Of a stretch of DNA of 64,000 bases, positions 51,459-59,925 are shown in pieces (the first letter of the stretch is position 1; every line of letters begins with the position of its first letter). Source of the stretch: CAJCJE01 sp035948315 (GTDB taxonomy: Bacteria; Actinomycetota; Actinomycetes; Mycobacteriales; Pseudonocardiaceae); assembly GCA_035948315.1 (NCBI GenBank), contig DASZJG010000099.1, positions 85,178-149,177 on the forward strand. The letters run 5' to 3'. Made by a program: the position numbers and the translations under genes. The notes beneath the pieces were generated by a model, which was not told where the DNA came from, made no database searches, and saw only the letters and a program-made list of their open reading frames with translations.

Positions 51459-52493
51459 ATGGAGTACCGCAGGCTGGGCGCGTCCGGGATGCAGATTCCG
51501 GTGCTGAGCTTCGGGGCCGGCACATTCGGCGGGCACGGGCCGCTGTTCGGTGCATGGGGCGACATCGACAACAAAGCCGCCCGGCGGCTGGTGGATGTCT
51601 GCATCGATGCCGGGGTCACCCTGTTCGACACCGCCGACGTCTACTCCGACGGCGCCTCCGAGCGAGTGCTCGGCGCCGCCGTGCGGGGCCGCCGAGACAT
51701 GGTGATGCTGTCCACCAAGGCGAGCCTGCCCACCGGAGACGGACCGGCCAACGCGGGCTCGTCCCGGTCGCGGCTGATCCGGGCGACGGAGAACGCGCTG
51801 CGCCGGCTGGGCACCGACTACATCGACCTGTTCCAGCTGCACGCCTTCGACGCGGGCACTCCGATCGAGGAGGTGTTGGATGCGCTTCATGAGCTCGTAC
51901 GTGCCGGCAAAATCCGCTACCTCGGGGTGTCCAACTTCTCCGGTTGGCAGCTGATGAAGTCCCTGTCTCTCGCCGATCAGCATCACCATCCGCGCTACAT
52001 CGCCCACCAGGTCTACTACTCACTGGTCGGTCGAGACTACGAATGGGAACTTATGCCTCTGGGACTGGACCAGGGCGTTGGCGCCATGGTCTGGAGCCCG
52101 CTGGGCTGGGGGCGGCTGACCGGCAAGGTACGCAGGGGCCAGCCGCTGCCCGAGCGCAGCCGGCTGCACGCTACCGCCGACTACGGCCCGCCGGTGGACG
52201 ACGAGCTGCTCTACGACGTGGTGGACGTACTCGACGAAATCGCGGAGGAGACAGGAAAGGCGGTCCCACAGATCGCGATCAACTGGTTGCTCACCCGACC
52301 CACGGTGTCCTCGGTGATCATCGGCGCCCGGAACGAGCGGCAGTTGCGGCAAAACCTCGGCGCGGTGGGCTGGCGGCTGTCCGACGAGCAGCTCGCCAGG
52401 CTGGACGCGGCCAGCATGAAGACCGCACCCTACCCATACTTTCCCTACCACCGGCAGGAGGGCTTCGCCCAGCTCAACCCGCCCGCCGCCTAA
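51459..52493 (+). CDS. Aldo/keto reductase (potassium-channel-beta-like clade)
   Basis: This encodes 344 residues; GAGGAGG precedes the ATG. The barrel motifs are complete: GAGTFGG, VTLFDTADVYSDGASERVLG (catalytic Asp/Tyr), STKASLPTGDG (Lys), DLFQLHAFD (His), YLGVSNFSGWQL, and the NADPH-binding VSSVIIGARNERQLRQNL. Members reduce aldehydes, ketones or sugars. It is divergent from the TetR gene, which probably controls it in response to a reactive carbonyl (inference). Confidence 0.92.
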   Translation: MEYRRLGASGMQIPVLSFGAGTFGGHGPLFGAWGDIDNKAARRLVDVCIDAGVTLFDTADVYSDGASERVLGAAVRGRRDMVMLSTKASLPTGDGPANAGSSRSRLIRATENALRRLGTDYIDLFQLHAFDAGTPIEEVLDALHELVRAGKIRYLGVSNFSGWQLMKSLSLADQHHHPRYIAHQVYYSLVGRDYEWELMPLGLDQGVGAMVWSPLGWGRLTGKVRRGQPLPERSRLHATADYGPPVDDELLYDVVDVLDEIAEETGKAVPQIAINWLLTRPTVSSVIIGARNERQLRQNLGAVGWRLSDEQLARLDAASMKTAPYPYFPYHRQEGFAQLNPPAA

Positions 52494-52558
52494 TGTCATC
52501 GTGCCTGTGGGACCGCCGAGGGGCTCGTCGACGCCATTTCCTGTGCGATGCTTTGCCG

Positions 52559-53158
52559 GTGCCATTGGTGTGGGTGACCGGCAGTTCAGGAGTCGGCAAG
52601 TCGACGGTCTGCGCGCTCCTGAGGAGTCTGGGGGAGTTGGCAGTCGATGCTGACTGGGAGGGCTACAACCACTGGGTGGATCGGACCAGCGGACAGGTTG
52701 TTCTCGACGCTCCCAATCCGGTGCCCGCCGGCTGGCTCGATCGCTTCGCATGGCGCATTGGCCGCGCGGAAGTCGAAGCCCTCGCGACGAGGACGTTCGA
52801 CAAGATGGCGTTCCTCTGTGGATGCGTCGAAAACGAGGCAGACGTCTGGAATCTCTTCGACCTCGTGGTCTGCGTGGTGGTAGACAACGAGACACTCCGG
52901 CAGCGTCTCCTGACCCGCACGACAAATACCTTCGGCCAGCACCCGGAGGAGCTGGCGGCGGCGCTTGAACACAATGACAGTGCCGAGTCCACCTACCGAC
53001 GCCTCGGCGCGACGATCATCGACGGCACCCGGCCTCCGGCCGAGGTTGCTGACACGATCCTCGCTGCCGCCGGCTGTCTGTCCTCAAGGGGTGATGGCGC
53101 AGTCGCCCGTGCCGCGACGAAGCCCCACCGGGGTATCGAGCATGGCCAGGACTGGTAG
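52559..53158 (+). CDS. P-loop NTPase, adenylate-kinase-like (broad-specificity)
   Basis: The frame starts at GTG 52559 (VPLVWVTGSSGVGKSTVCAL); an ATG at 52493 overlapping the AKR stop is possible, but the upstream residues look non-conserved and neither start has a strong ribosome site. From GTG it encodes 199 residues. GSSGVGKS is Walker A; DADWEGYNHWVDR, FLCGCVENEADVWNLFDLVVC and LLTRTTNTFGQHPEEL resemble small shikimate/adenylate-kinase-like ATPases common in actinomycetes. The phosphate acceptor is unknown. The last roughly 25 residues look unstructured. Confidence 0.75.
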   Translation: MPLVWVTGSSGVGKSTVCALLRSLGELAVDADWEGYNHWVDRTSGQVVLDAPNPVPAGWLDRFAWRIGRAEVEALATRTFDKMAFLCGCVENEADVWNLFDLVVCVVVDNETLRQRLLTRTTNTFGQHPEELAAALEHNDSAESTYRRLGATIIDGTRPPAEVADTILAAAGCLSSRGDGAVARAATKPHRGIEHGQDW

Positions 53159-53339
53159 TGCTTCTTGCGCAAACTGGTCGTCTGCTGCCTTCAGCCTGAT
53201 GCCTCCGGAATCCGCCGCAGTTTCCAGGAGCGTGGCATAACGATGACCAGCGGCATGCGGGACGGCTGTTGACTTGCGCGGACGTATCTTTCGGCTCTCA
53301 CACGATGAGGTGTTCACGGATCGCCAGGGATCCTCGGTG

Positions 53340-53790
53340 TCAACACGGTGGTTGGTAGGCCGCGCTGGAGAAGTACTCGAACCATTCGACCGACGTGATC
53401 GGTGGGTTCACGTTGGCGCAGATGCGCGCGGCCACTCGATCGGGGTCGGTTTCCCAGAACCGCACAGTGTGATCGGCGCCGCCGCTGATGAGCGTGTGCC
53501 GATCCAGGCTGAATACCAGACCCCCGGCCACGCCGTTCTGCCCAACGAGGTTGGCTGTGTTGCTGGGATTTCGCGGATCGGTGATGTCGAACAGTTCGAC
53601 CGGTGGCGAGTGTCTTGCCGTCGGGGCTCAACGCGACCGACTGCAGGTCCGCACCGACATCTCCGGTGGAAGGCAGTTCGGGCTGGTTAGGTTCTGCGAC
53701 GTTCCATAGTCTGAACGCTCTATCGTAGCTACCTGCGGTCAAGTCCTGTCCGTCCGGGCTGAAGGCGACCGGGCGAGAGCAGCTTCGTGC
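53340..53790 (-). pseudogene. 3' remnant of a WD40-repeat protein (STAND/kinase-WD40 type), frameshifted
   Basis: WD40 signatures VAFSPDGQDLTAGSYDRAFRLW and SVALSPDGKTLATG occur in one frame (53599-53769), then the sequence continues in another frame as LISGGADHTVRFWETDPDRV with AARICANVNPPITSVEWFEY and ends AAYQPPC. That tail (ARIC ... W.xY ... YxPPC) is the usual C-terminus of actinobacterial WD40 NTPases. At least one frameshift and loss of the N-terminal effector and propeller blades mark it as dead. It also lacks a start. Confidence 0.75.
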
Positions 53791-54561
53791 CACGCTCCAG
53801 GGCGAGCCGACCGTCCCACCGTGCGAGTTGGACGCGGTCGTGCCGCGTCCGCCAGCCGGCTGGCAGCACGGCGAGTATGCGGTCCGGGCTGACCAGGGCT
53901 TGAAACAAGGTTGTGTCACAAGTGCGCCGGTACACAGCTGTGACACAGCCATCGAGGGCCCGGCACGTTGGTCCGGAACCGTTGGTGCCGTGAACGAGCA
54001 ACGCACCGAGCCCGGGCCGTTGGCGTGGCATTGCTGCCCGCCGCGTACCTGCGCTCCCCTGGTCGAGCCAGATACCTCGCCTGCCAGTGGGCGCCGGCCA
54101 CACGTTACTCGCGAGAGAGCCTGGCCGGGCTGCGCCCACGCGGCATTCACCGAGGCCAGGCCGAAGCGGCACGATTGCCAGTTGATCGGACTGACCTCCG
54201 GACGTCGCGACGCGGCGTGCAGCAGAGGATGTTCGAGGCCGAGGTGGGGCGCACCGGCTCGGTGTACGAGGCGTTGCTGCGCGTACTGGCCCGCAGCCGA
54301 ATCCCGGCACGTTCAGGGAGTCGCGCTGGACGTGTAGCCGAGCCAGGGGGCGGGGTGGCTGGAACGCAACGGGCGCGTTAAGACCTGTGCCGGCACTACG
54401 ACAACGAGTGGTGGCATTTCGAGCACTGCGTCTTCAGCGGAGGCAATGGATCACAGCGGTTCCTGCCGAGGACATGATGCCTCGGTCTCGGTGGCCATCG
54501 CGAAGTGGCCGTCCATGGCTGAAAGTCGCGGGGCAGAAGATGATTATGAAAAGGAGCAGAC
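53791..54561. other. Region without a convincing gene
   Basis: Long frames exist on both strands here, but none has family-like sequence or a clean start with a ribosome site. The region probably consists of decayed sequence upstream of the WD40 remnant plus the promoter of the gene at 54562. Confidence 0.5.
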
Positions 54562-55875
54562 GTGGCCAATGAACGAGAATTGGATCGGCGTTCGCTGTTG
54601 CGGGGCGCCGCCGCTGTCGCCGGTGCCGCCGTGGCCGCGCCGCTGTTAGGTGGGGTGGCGTCGGCGCAGGCGGGTGGCGGTGACGCGGACGCGCTGTTCA
54701 AGGCCGGGAAATTCGAGCAGGCCGGCCGTGCGTACGAGGAGATCCTGAAAAACGACCCAGCGAACCTCAACGCGGCCCGCCAGCGCGGCTACATCGGGCT
54801 ACTGAGCAACAAGTTCCCCGACGCGGAGAAGTATCTCACGATGGCTCTCTCGCTGGCGCCCGACGACAACGAAACCAACGAGTTGCTGGGCGATTGTTAC
54901 ATACGGCAGGACAAATACGCCCTCTCCGTGCCACGCTGGCAAGCGGCCGGTGAGAAATCCTACGCCACCTGGTTCGGAGCGGTAAGCGGCGATGCCTATC
55001 AGATCGTCGGTGACATCGGCCGGGTGCCATTCCAGCAGACGGACCCGGAGCCGCTGGTCGAGGTCTCGGTCAACGGCGGACCGCCGAAGCGCTTCTTGTT
55101 CTACACCGGCGCCCCGAATCTGAGCCTGACCATGTCGGTAGCCAAGGAAGCCGGGCTGAGCGCCGTCGTCAGTGAGAAGACCGATTTCGAGGGTACGCCC
55201 ATATGGGTTTACTACGGGATATTGGACTCCTTCAAACTGGGCGGCATCGAACTGCGCAACATTCCCGTGAGCTGGTCTGCGACGGAGTCGGGCGAAGATG
55301 TCGGCACTGACAACGACGGCTTGATCGGCACGTGGTTCTTCTACCACTTGCTGACCACCTTCGACTACGCGGGCCGGTCACTGATCCTGCGCCGCCCGAC
55401 CCCCGAGACGGTCGGTAAAGTTCGCGCCGACGCCCAACGAGCAGGCGCAAAGCCTCTGCCACTGTGGCTGGCTCTTGATCACTATTGCCACAGCGTGGGC
55501 AGCTTCGCCGGCTCGGGCCCACGGGTGGTGGGCGTGAACCTTGGCGGAATCGGTGAGTTCACCGCGGGCATGCCCGGGGAGGTGGCCACGCAGTTGGGGA
55601 TCCGAACCGACTACGACCGCCCGATCGAGACTTTTGGCCACAGCCACGCGACCATCACCTGCCCCTGCTACCCAACAGAGATCCGCATCGGCGATGCCGT
55701 CGCCAAGGACGTCTACTGCGAAATGGACACACGAGCGAAGATCAACGTGCCCTGGCCCTACGGGTCAGGGTTCGACACAATGGGTTACTTCGCCCACTGC
55801 TTCTGGAAGCCCTACAACATCACTCTCGACTTCACCGACATGAACGTCTACATCGCCCGCGGCAAGGCTTCCTGA
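54562..55875 (+). CDS. Tat-exported TPR / retropepsin-like protein with substituted active-site Asp
   Basis: This encodes 437 residues from GTG 54562, with AAGGAG 5 nt upstream. LDRRSLLRGAAAVAGAAVAA is a twin-arginine signal. TPR-like helices follow (ALFKAGKFEQAGRAYEEILK, AEKYLTMALSLAPDDNETNE), then an aspartyl-protease-like domain: PLVEVSVNGGPPKRFLFYTG contains Tyr181 where retropepsin-type enzymes have the catalytic Asp (D-T/S-G). A second half (DTRAKINVPWPYGSGFDTMG) completes the fold. Loss of the Asp would abolish normal proteolysis, so it may be a binding protein. It is flanked by pseudogenes. Confidence 0.8.
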   Translation: MANERELDRRSLLRGAAAVAGAAVAAPLLGGVASAQAGGGDADALFKAGKFEQAGRAYEEILKNDPANLNAARQRGYIGLLSNKFPDAEKYLTMALSLAPDDNETNELLGDCYIRQDKYALSVPRWQAAGEKSYATWFGAVSGDAYQIVGDIGRVPFQQTDPEPLVEVSVNGGPPKRFLFYTGAPNLSLTMSVAKEAGLSAVVSEKTDFEGTPIWVYYGILDSFKLGGIELRNIPVSWSATESGEDVGTDNDGLIGTWFFYHLLTTFDYAGRSLILRRPTPETVGKVRADAQRAGAKPLPLWLALDHYCHSVGSFAGSGPRVVGVNLGGIGEFTAGMPGEVATQLGIRTDYDRPIETFGHSHATITCPCYPTEIRIGDAVAKDVYCEMDTRAKINVPWPYGSGFDTMGYFAHCFWKPYNITLDFTDMNVYIARGKAS

Positions 55876-55973
55876 TGCTGCAGCGCTATCAACTGCGGCC
55901 GGCACAGGATCCAGCACGCCTTTTGCGGAGCCGGATATCTCCTGCGACATTGTGACTATGCGGCCGGTCGATC

Positions 55974-56192
55974 GACTGGCTATTGCGAATCGGAAACTCC
56001 GATTCTCAGGTCAAGGGGCACTTCTTCTGCTACGACACCGTCTCGATCACAATCCGGTCGGTGGATCCAGGCTGATCGACAACCAAGAAATGTTGCGACG
56101 TCAAGCGCGCGGACGGCACGACGCAGCCGCTGTTCAGCAACATCACGATCTTCAACACTCAAGCCAGCAGCGGACTCAACCTCGGAAACTGA
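55974..56192 (+). pseudogene. Short frameshifted remnant of an unidentified secreted protein
   Basis: DWLLRIGNSDSQVKGHFFCY followed in the same frame by DTVSITIRSVDPG and a stop, and in another frame CDVKRADGTTQPLFSNITIF then NTQASSGLNLGN and TGA, read like the end of a beta-helix enzyme such as a pectate lyase. The parts are in different frames and lack an N-terminus. Identification of the parent is tentative. Confidence 0.4.
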
Positions 56193-56213
56193 TCGGCACC
56201 ACCGGGAGCCAGG

Positions 56214-56833
56214 ATGACCCGCACCACCCCACCGCGGCCGGTCGACGTCGCCGCGGCCGTGTCCCAACTGGCTCCGTTGGCACGCACCACAACCCGATTG
56301 CACCCCCACCCGGGTGCGCCGTCATCGCATGACAGTTCGGTCGGCGGGCCACTGCTGTGGCCCGCCGATCAGCCGTGGCCCTACTGCGACGGTCCACACG
56401 TCCCGGACGGCGTGAACCCGGCCACCTCGCCGGCAGACGTGCGGCTGCTGCGACGGATCAGGGCGATCGCGGCGAGCCGGCCGGCGAGCGGCCCCGGCTC
56501 ACGCCCGAGGAAACGGCGGTGCACAACCGGATCAAAGCCGGCCATCCATGGCCAGCAGGCCCGGTCGCCATGCTGCCCGTGGTCCAACTTCACCTTCGCG
56601 ACGTCCCTCTGTTGCGCGCGCCCGGAGTGGCCGACCTGCTCCAGGTGCTGTGGTGCCCCTTCGACCACCCGCCGCAGCCCAAGCCCACAACGGCGCTGTT
56701 CTGGCGGTCCGCCGCCGTGGTCACCGATATCCTTGGCACACCGCCTGAGCCGGTCGCGGTCCAGTACGAAGGCTATGTGCCCGAGCCGTGCCTGTTGGAC
56801 CCGGAGGATGTCATGGAGTACCCGCACCCGACC
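56214..56833 (+). pseudogene. Frameshifted, 3'-truncated actinobacterial hypothetical gene
   Basis: The start MTRTTPPRPVDVAAAVSQLA, VGGPLLWPADQPWPYCDGPH is coherent in one frame. From about 56480 a second frame carries RLTPEETAVHNRIKAGHPWP, PVVQLHLRDVPLLRAPGVAD, LLQVLWCPFDHPPQPKP, FWRSAAVVTDILG and YEGYVPEPCLLDPEDVMEYP. The product resembles a widespread uncharacterised family (a DUF1963-like pattern is possible). At about 56826 it stops abruptly and reads into the antisense of the histidine-kinase gene, so the 3' end has been lost by a rearrangement. Confidence 0.7.
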
Positions 56834-59210
56834 CGCACCGTCGTCAAGCCGCCGCGAATGCTCTCGATGCTCAACTCGCCGCTCAGCCGCTCGGTCCGCT
56901 CCCGCATCGTGTCCAGCCCGACGTGCCCGGGGCGCGTGACGTCCGGGTCGAACCCGACGCCATCGTCGACGATCTCCATGACCAGCGTGCGCGGCTGGTC
57001 GTCCAGTGTGCGGAACCGGATGTCCACCCGATCCGGCCGCGCGTGCTTGACACAGTTGTGCAGCGCTTCCTGCGCGATCCGGAACAGTTCCTGTTCAGCC
57101 TGGTCGGACAGTGGCAGCCGCTCTTCGGGCGCCTCGATGAACACGCCGAACGACTCGCGCGAGGCGACCGCGGCGGCCTGCCGGCGCATCGCGGACACCA
57201 AGCCCTCCTCGTGCAGGGCCGCCGGCCGCAGCTGGAAGATCAGCGACCGCATCTCGGCCAGCGCGCCCTGGGTGAGCCCGCGCAGCTCCCTCAGGCCACG
57301 CGCCACCCGGCCGCTCGTATCGCCACCGCCCCGTTCCACGGCAAGCTCGATCGCCCTGGTCTGCAGGGTCATCGAGAACAACGCCTGGGACACCGAGTCA
57401 TGCAGCTCGCCGGCCAGCCGGTGGCGTTCCTCCCTGCGGTGTGCCTCCTCCACCGCCGCCAGCGCGGCGCTTTCCCGCTCGACGAGAAACGCCCTGTGCA
57501 GCGCGGAACTGATGCTCTCCTGCAACGAGGCGTAGATCCAGCCGATCGCCGGACCAAGTTCCAGCAACACGAAACCGAGCTTTTGGGCCCTGAAGGACAG
57601 TGACAGCACGACCATGCTGTACGGCGACGACCGGTGCAGCCGGTTGTCGGGCACGAGCAGCACCGAGTCGAACACCTCCGGCAGCCCCTCGCGCGTCGTC
57701 CCGTTCTCGTGGGCCAGCAACAGCCGCGACCGCTCCTTCGACGGCTCGTACGCGGCCAGGTAACACCCGGGAATGCCGACCTTGGGCAGTTCCTCGGCCA
57801 ACGTGCTGGCCAGTTCGTCCACATCGGACGCGGTGATCAACCGCTGGCCGACCTCGCGTACGATCTGGCTGCGTTTCTCGGTCAACACCCGCGCGTACCG
57901 CGCGTAGCGAGTGGTTGTCTCGTTGATCAGCAGTTGGGCGTGCAGCACGAGATCCTCGGCCCGCGCCCGTTCCTCGGGCGTCGCGGGCCGGGCGATCTCG
58001 TTGCGCAGCATGTACAACACGCGCCACCAGTTCTCCACGTCCTCACCGGCGCGGAGGCTGGTCTGCAGCGTCCGGTCCAGCAGGCCGAGGAACGCGTGCG
58101 GTTCCTGCCCGCGCATCTCGCCGACGAAGGCCGACGACAGCCTGTCCGGCCAGTCGGCGGGCAACCCGTCGGACATGGTCAGCGTCTGGGCGAGTTCCTG
58201 ACCGTCCGGCTGGGCCGCCGTCGGCAGGCAGCCGCACAAGCGCCGCACGACCAGTTCGGTCGGGACGGACACAACGGCGGGCACCGGATCGCCGCGGATC
58301 ATGGCCAGCACCGTCTGCACAGCGCGCCGGCCCATCTCGCGGAACGGAGAGTGCACCGTGGTCAACGACGGCGAGCCGGCGGTGAGGTTGACCGCGCGAT
58401 GCACCGCGCCGGTTTCCGGACCACCGGCGTCGAAGCCGAGATTGTGGTTGCGAATGTTGGTGAAGTCGTCGAAGCCGACGACTGACACGTCCTCGGGAAC
58501 CTGCAGGCCGGTCTCGGACAGCGCGGACAGCGCGGCCACCGCGAAGCCGTCGTTGGCGCCGACGATGCCGTCCGGCACCGTGCCCGCGTCGATCATCCGG
58601 GTCACTGCCTCGGCTGCGCTCTCGGGCAGCCAGTACTCGGGCGGTTCGGACACCAGTTCGGGGCGTTCGGACAGGCCGTGGTCGGCCAGCGCGTCACGGA
58701 AGCCCTGGTAACGCAGCGCGGCGCCGTCGTGGTTGGCCGGGCCGGCAGGAACGCCAGCCGCGTGCGGCCGTGCACCTCGATGAGATGGCTGACCACGCTG
58801 TACATGCCTAGCCGGTTGTCGGTCACCACCAGCGGCGAGTCACCCAGCGGCTGTTCGACGCTGACCATCGGCAAGGGCGCGAACCGCTGGCAGTACTCGG
58901 CCAGTCGCTCGGCACCGATGTTGATCCCGATGACGCTGGTCCACACCACGAGCCCATCCAGCGTCGCGTCGCTGACCACGTCGTAGATGGCGTTGGCCCG
59001 GCTGCGATAGCCCGGCGTGTCCAGCGCCCGGCCGCAGAAGCAGATCAGGTCGCACTCCGCGTCGCGGGCGCCCTCGACAGAACCCAGCCACTGCTCGGCG
59101 AACAACTCCAGTGGATCCTGGGTCAGGATGCCCACGGCCGGGCGAGGGCGACCCGAATCACTGGACGCACGCGGACGTGGCTGGGGGCCGGGCGCCTCGG
59201 ACACCGTCAT
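56773..59210 (-). pseudogene. LacI-type sensor / histidine kinase fusion, interrupted by a frameshift
   Basis: From ATG 59210 the first frame encodes a LacI/GalR-like periplasmic-binding fold (AVGILTQDPLELFAEQWLGS, GLVVWTSVIGINIGAERL) up to RTRLAFLP near 58740. The second frame resumes with AGPANHDGAALRYQGF and the rest of that fold (VPEDVSVVGFDDFTNIRNH), then a GAF-like region, HisKA_3 (RLAGELHDSVSQALFS with phospho-His) and HATPase (EIVDDGVGFDP). One missing or extra base in a GGCC-rich run splits it; total span is about 812 codons. No membrane segment is seen, so it would sense a ligand in the cytoplasm. The last residues (CGYSMTSSGSNRHGSGT) are antisense to the neighbouring pseudogene and not native. 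Confidence 0.8.
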
Positions 59211-59925
59211 CGCCCGTACCGCCTCGCCCGCCGCTGGCGTGACCACCGGCGCAAACGCGAACCGTCGCTACGGATCACGAAACGGAGCGTACCCGCACGG
59301 GCACGCTGAATCATAGTGTTGGCCTTGCTGGCCGGGAAGCTCTCATGCTGGTCACGCCGTTCGTAGCGTTGGCCGCGTTGTTGACCACGACGCTTCACAG
59401 TTGTGTCGGGCTGCGTCATGTCAGCGGGTCGCTGGCAGGGCTGCCGTCGTGACGTCGCCGACGCGACGTGAGGAGTGTCGATTGACCGCCGCTGGTGATC
59501 GAGCCGAGTCGGAGGAGGGGCGGGCAGTAGGCGCCGAGGTTGCCGCTGTTGTGTTCCGTGTTTGGCGGTCGGCGGCTACGTCGCATGACTTGTGTCGAGT
59601 AGTCCGTACCGCTGAGACCAAGTAAGTAAGGTGATGATCTCGACCGTGTCAAGGTTATTCACGATACCGCCCTGACCTTTATATTTTTTCCCTTTTGCTA
59701 CCCAGGGTGCTCCACATTGCTCCCCAGAGCCGATCACCGCGCTTTAAAGGGATACATTCAGAGCTGTCAGGCAGTCATCTCGTGCATCTATACCAGCAAT
59801 CTCACAGGCGCTGCTGCTTCGTGCGGTCCCGCGACTCGCCGCCTCGAACGCATGGTGCGCGTACCGTAGGATTCCGTTGATCAGCCGGTAGCGTGGGTCT
59901 CGAATCGTGGGGCGGTGGAGTGAGT
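59211..59925. other. Long intergenic region upstream of the STAND gene
   Basis: About 715 bases without a supportable gene. An AT-rich tract (about 59676-59699, rich in T) contrasts with the surrounding GC-rich DNA, and TAGGAT (59867-59872) is a plausible -10 for the STAND gene with TCGAAC 17 bp upstream as a weak -35. AT-rich patches near Lsr2-type regulation are candidate silencing sites (inference). Confidence 0.45.

Noticed and set aside
53729..54310. Long minus-strand frame upstream of the WD40 relic as a gene
   Set aside because: Composition is that of a shadow frame, with no recognisable motif or start signal.
59416..59652. Possible lasso-peptide-like precursor on the minus strand (YCPPLLRLGSITSGG)
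   Set aside because: Spacing does not match the known leader motif, no ribosome site precedes it, and no maturation genes are nearby.
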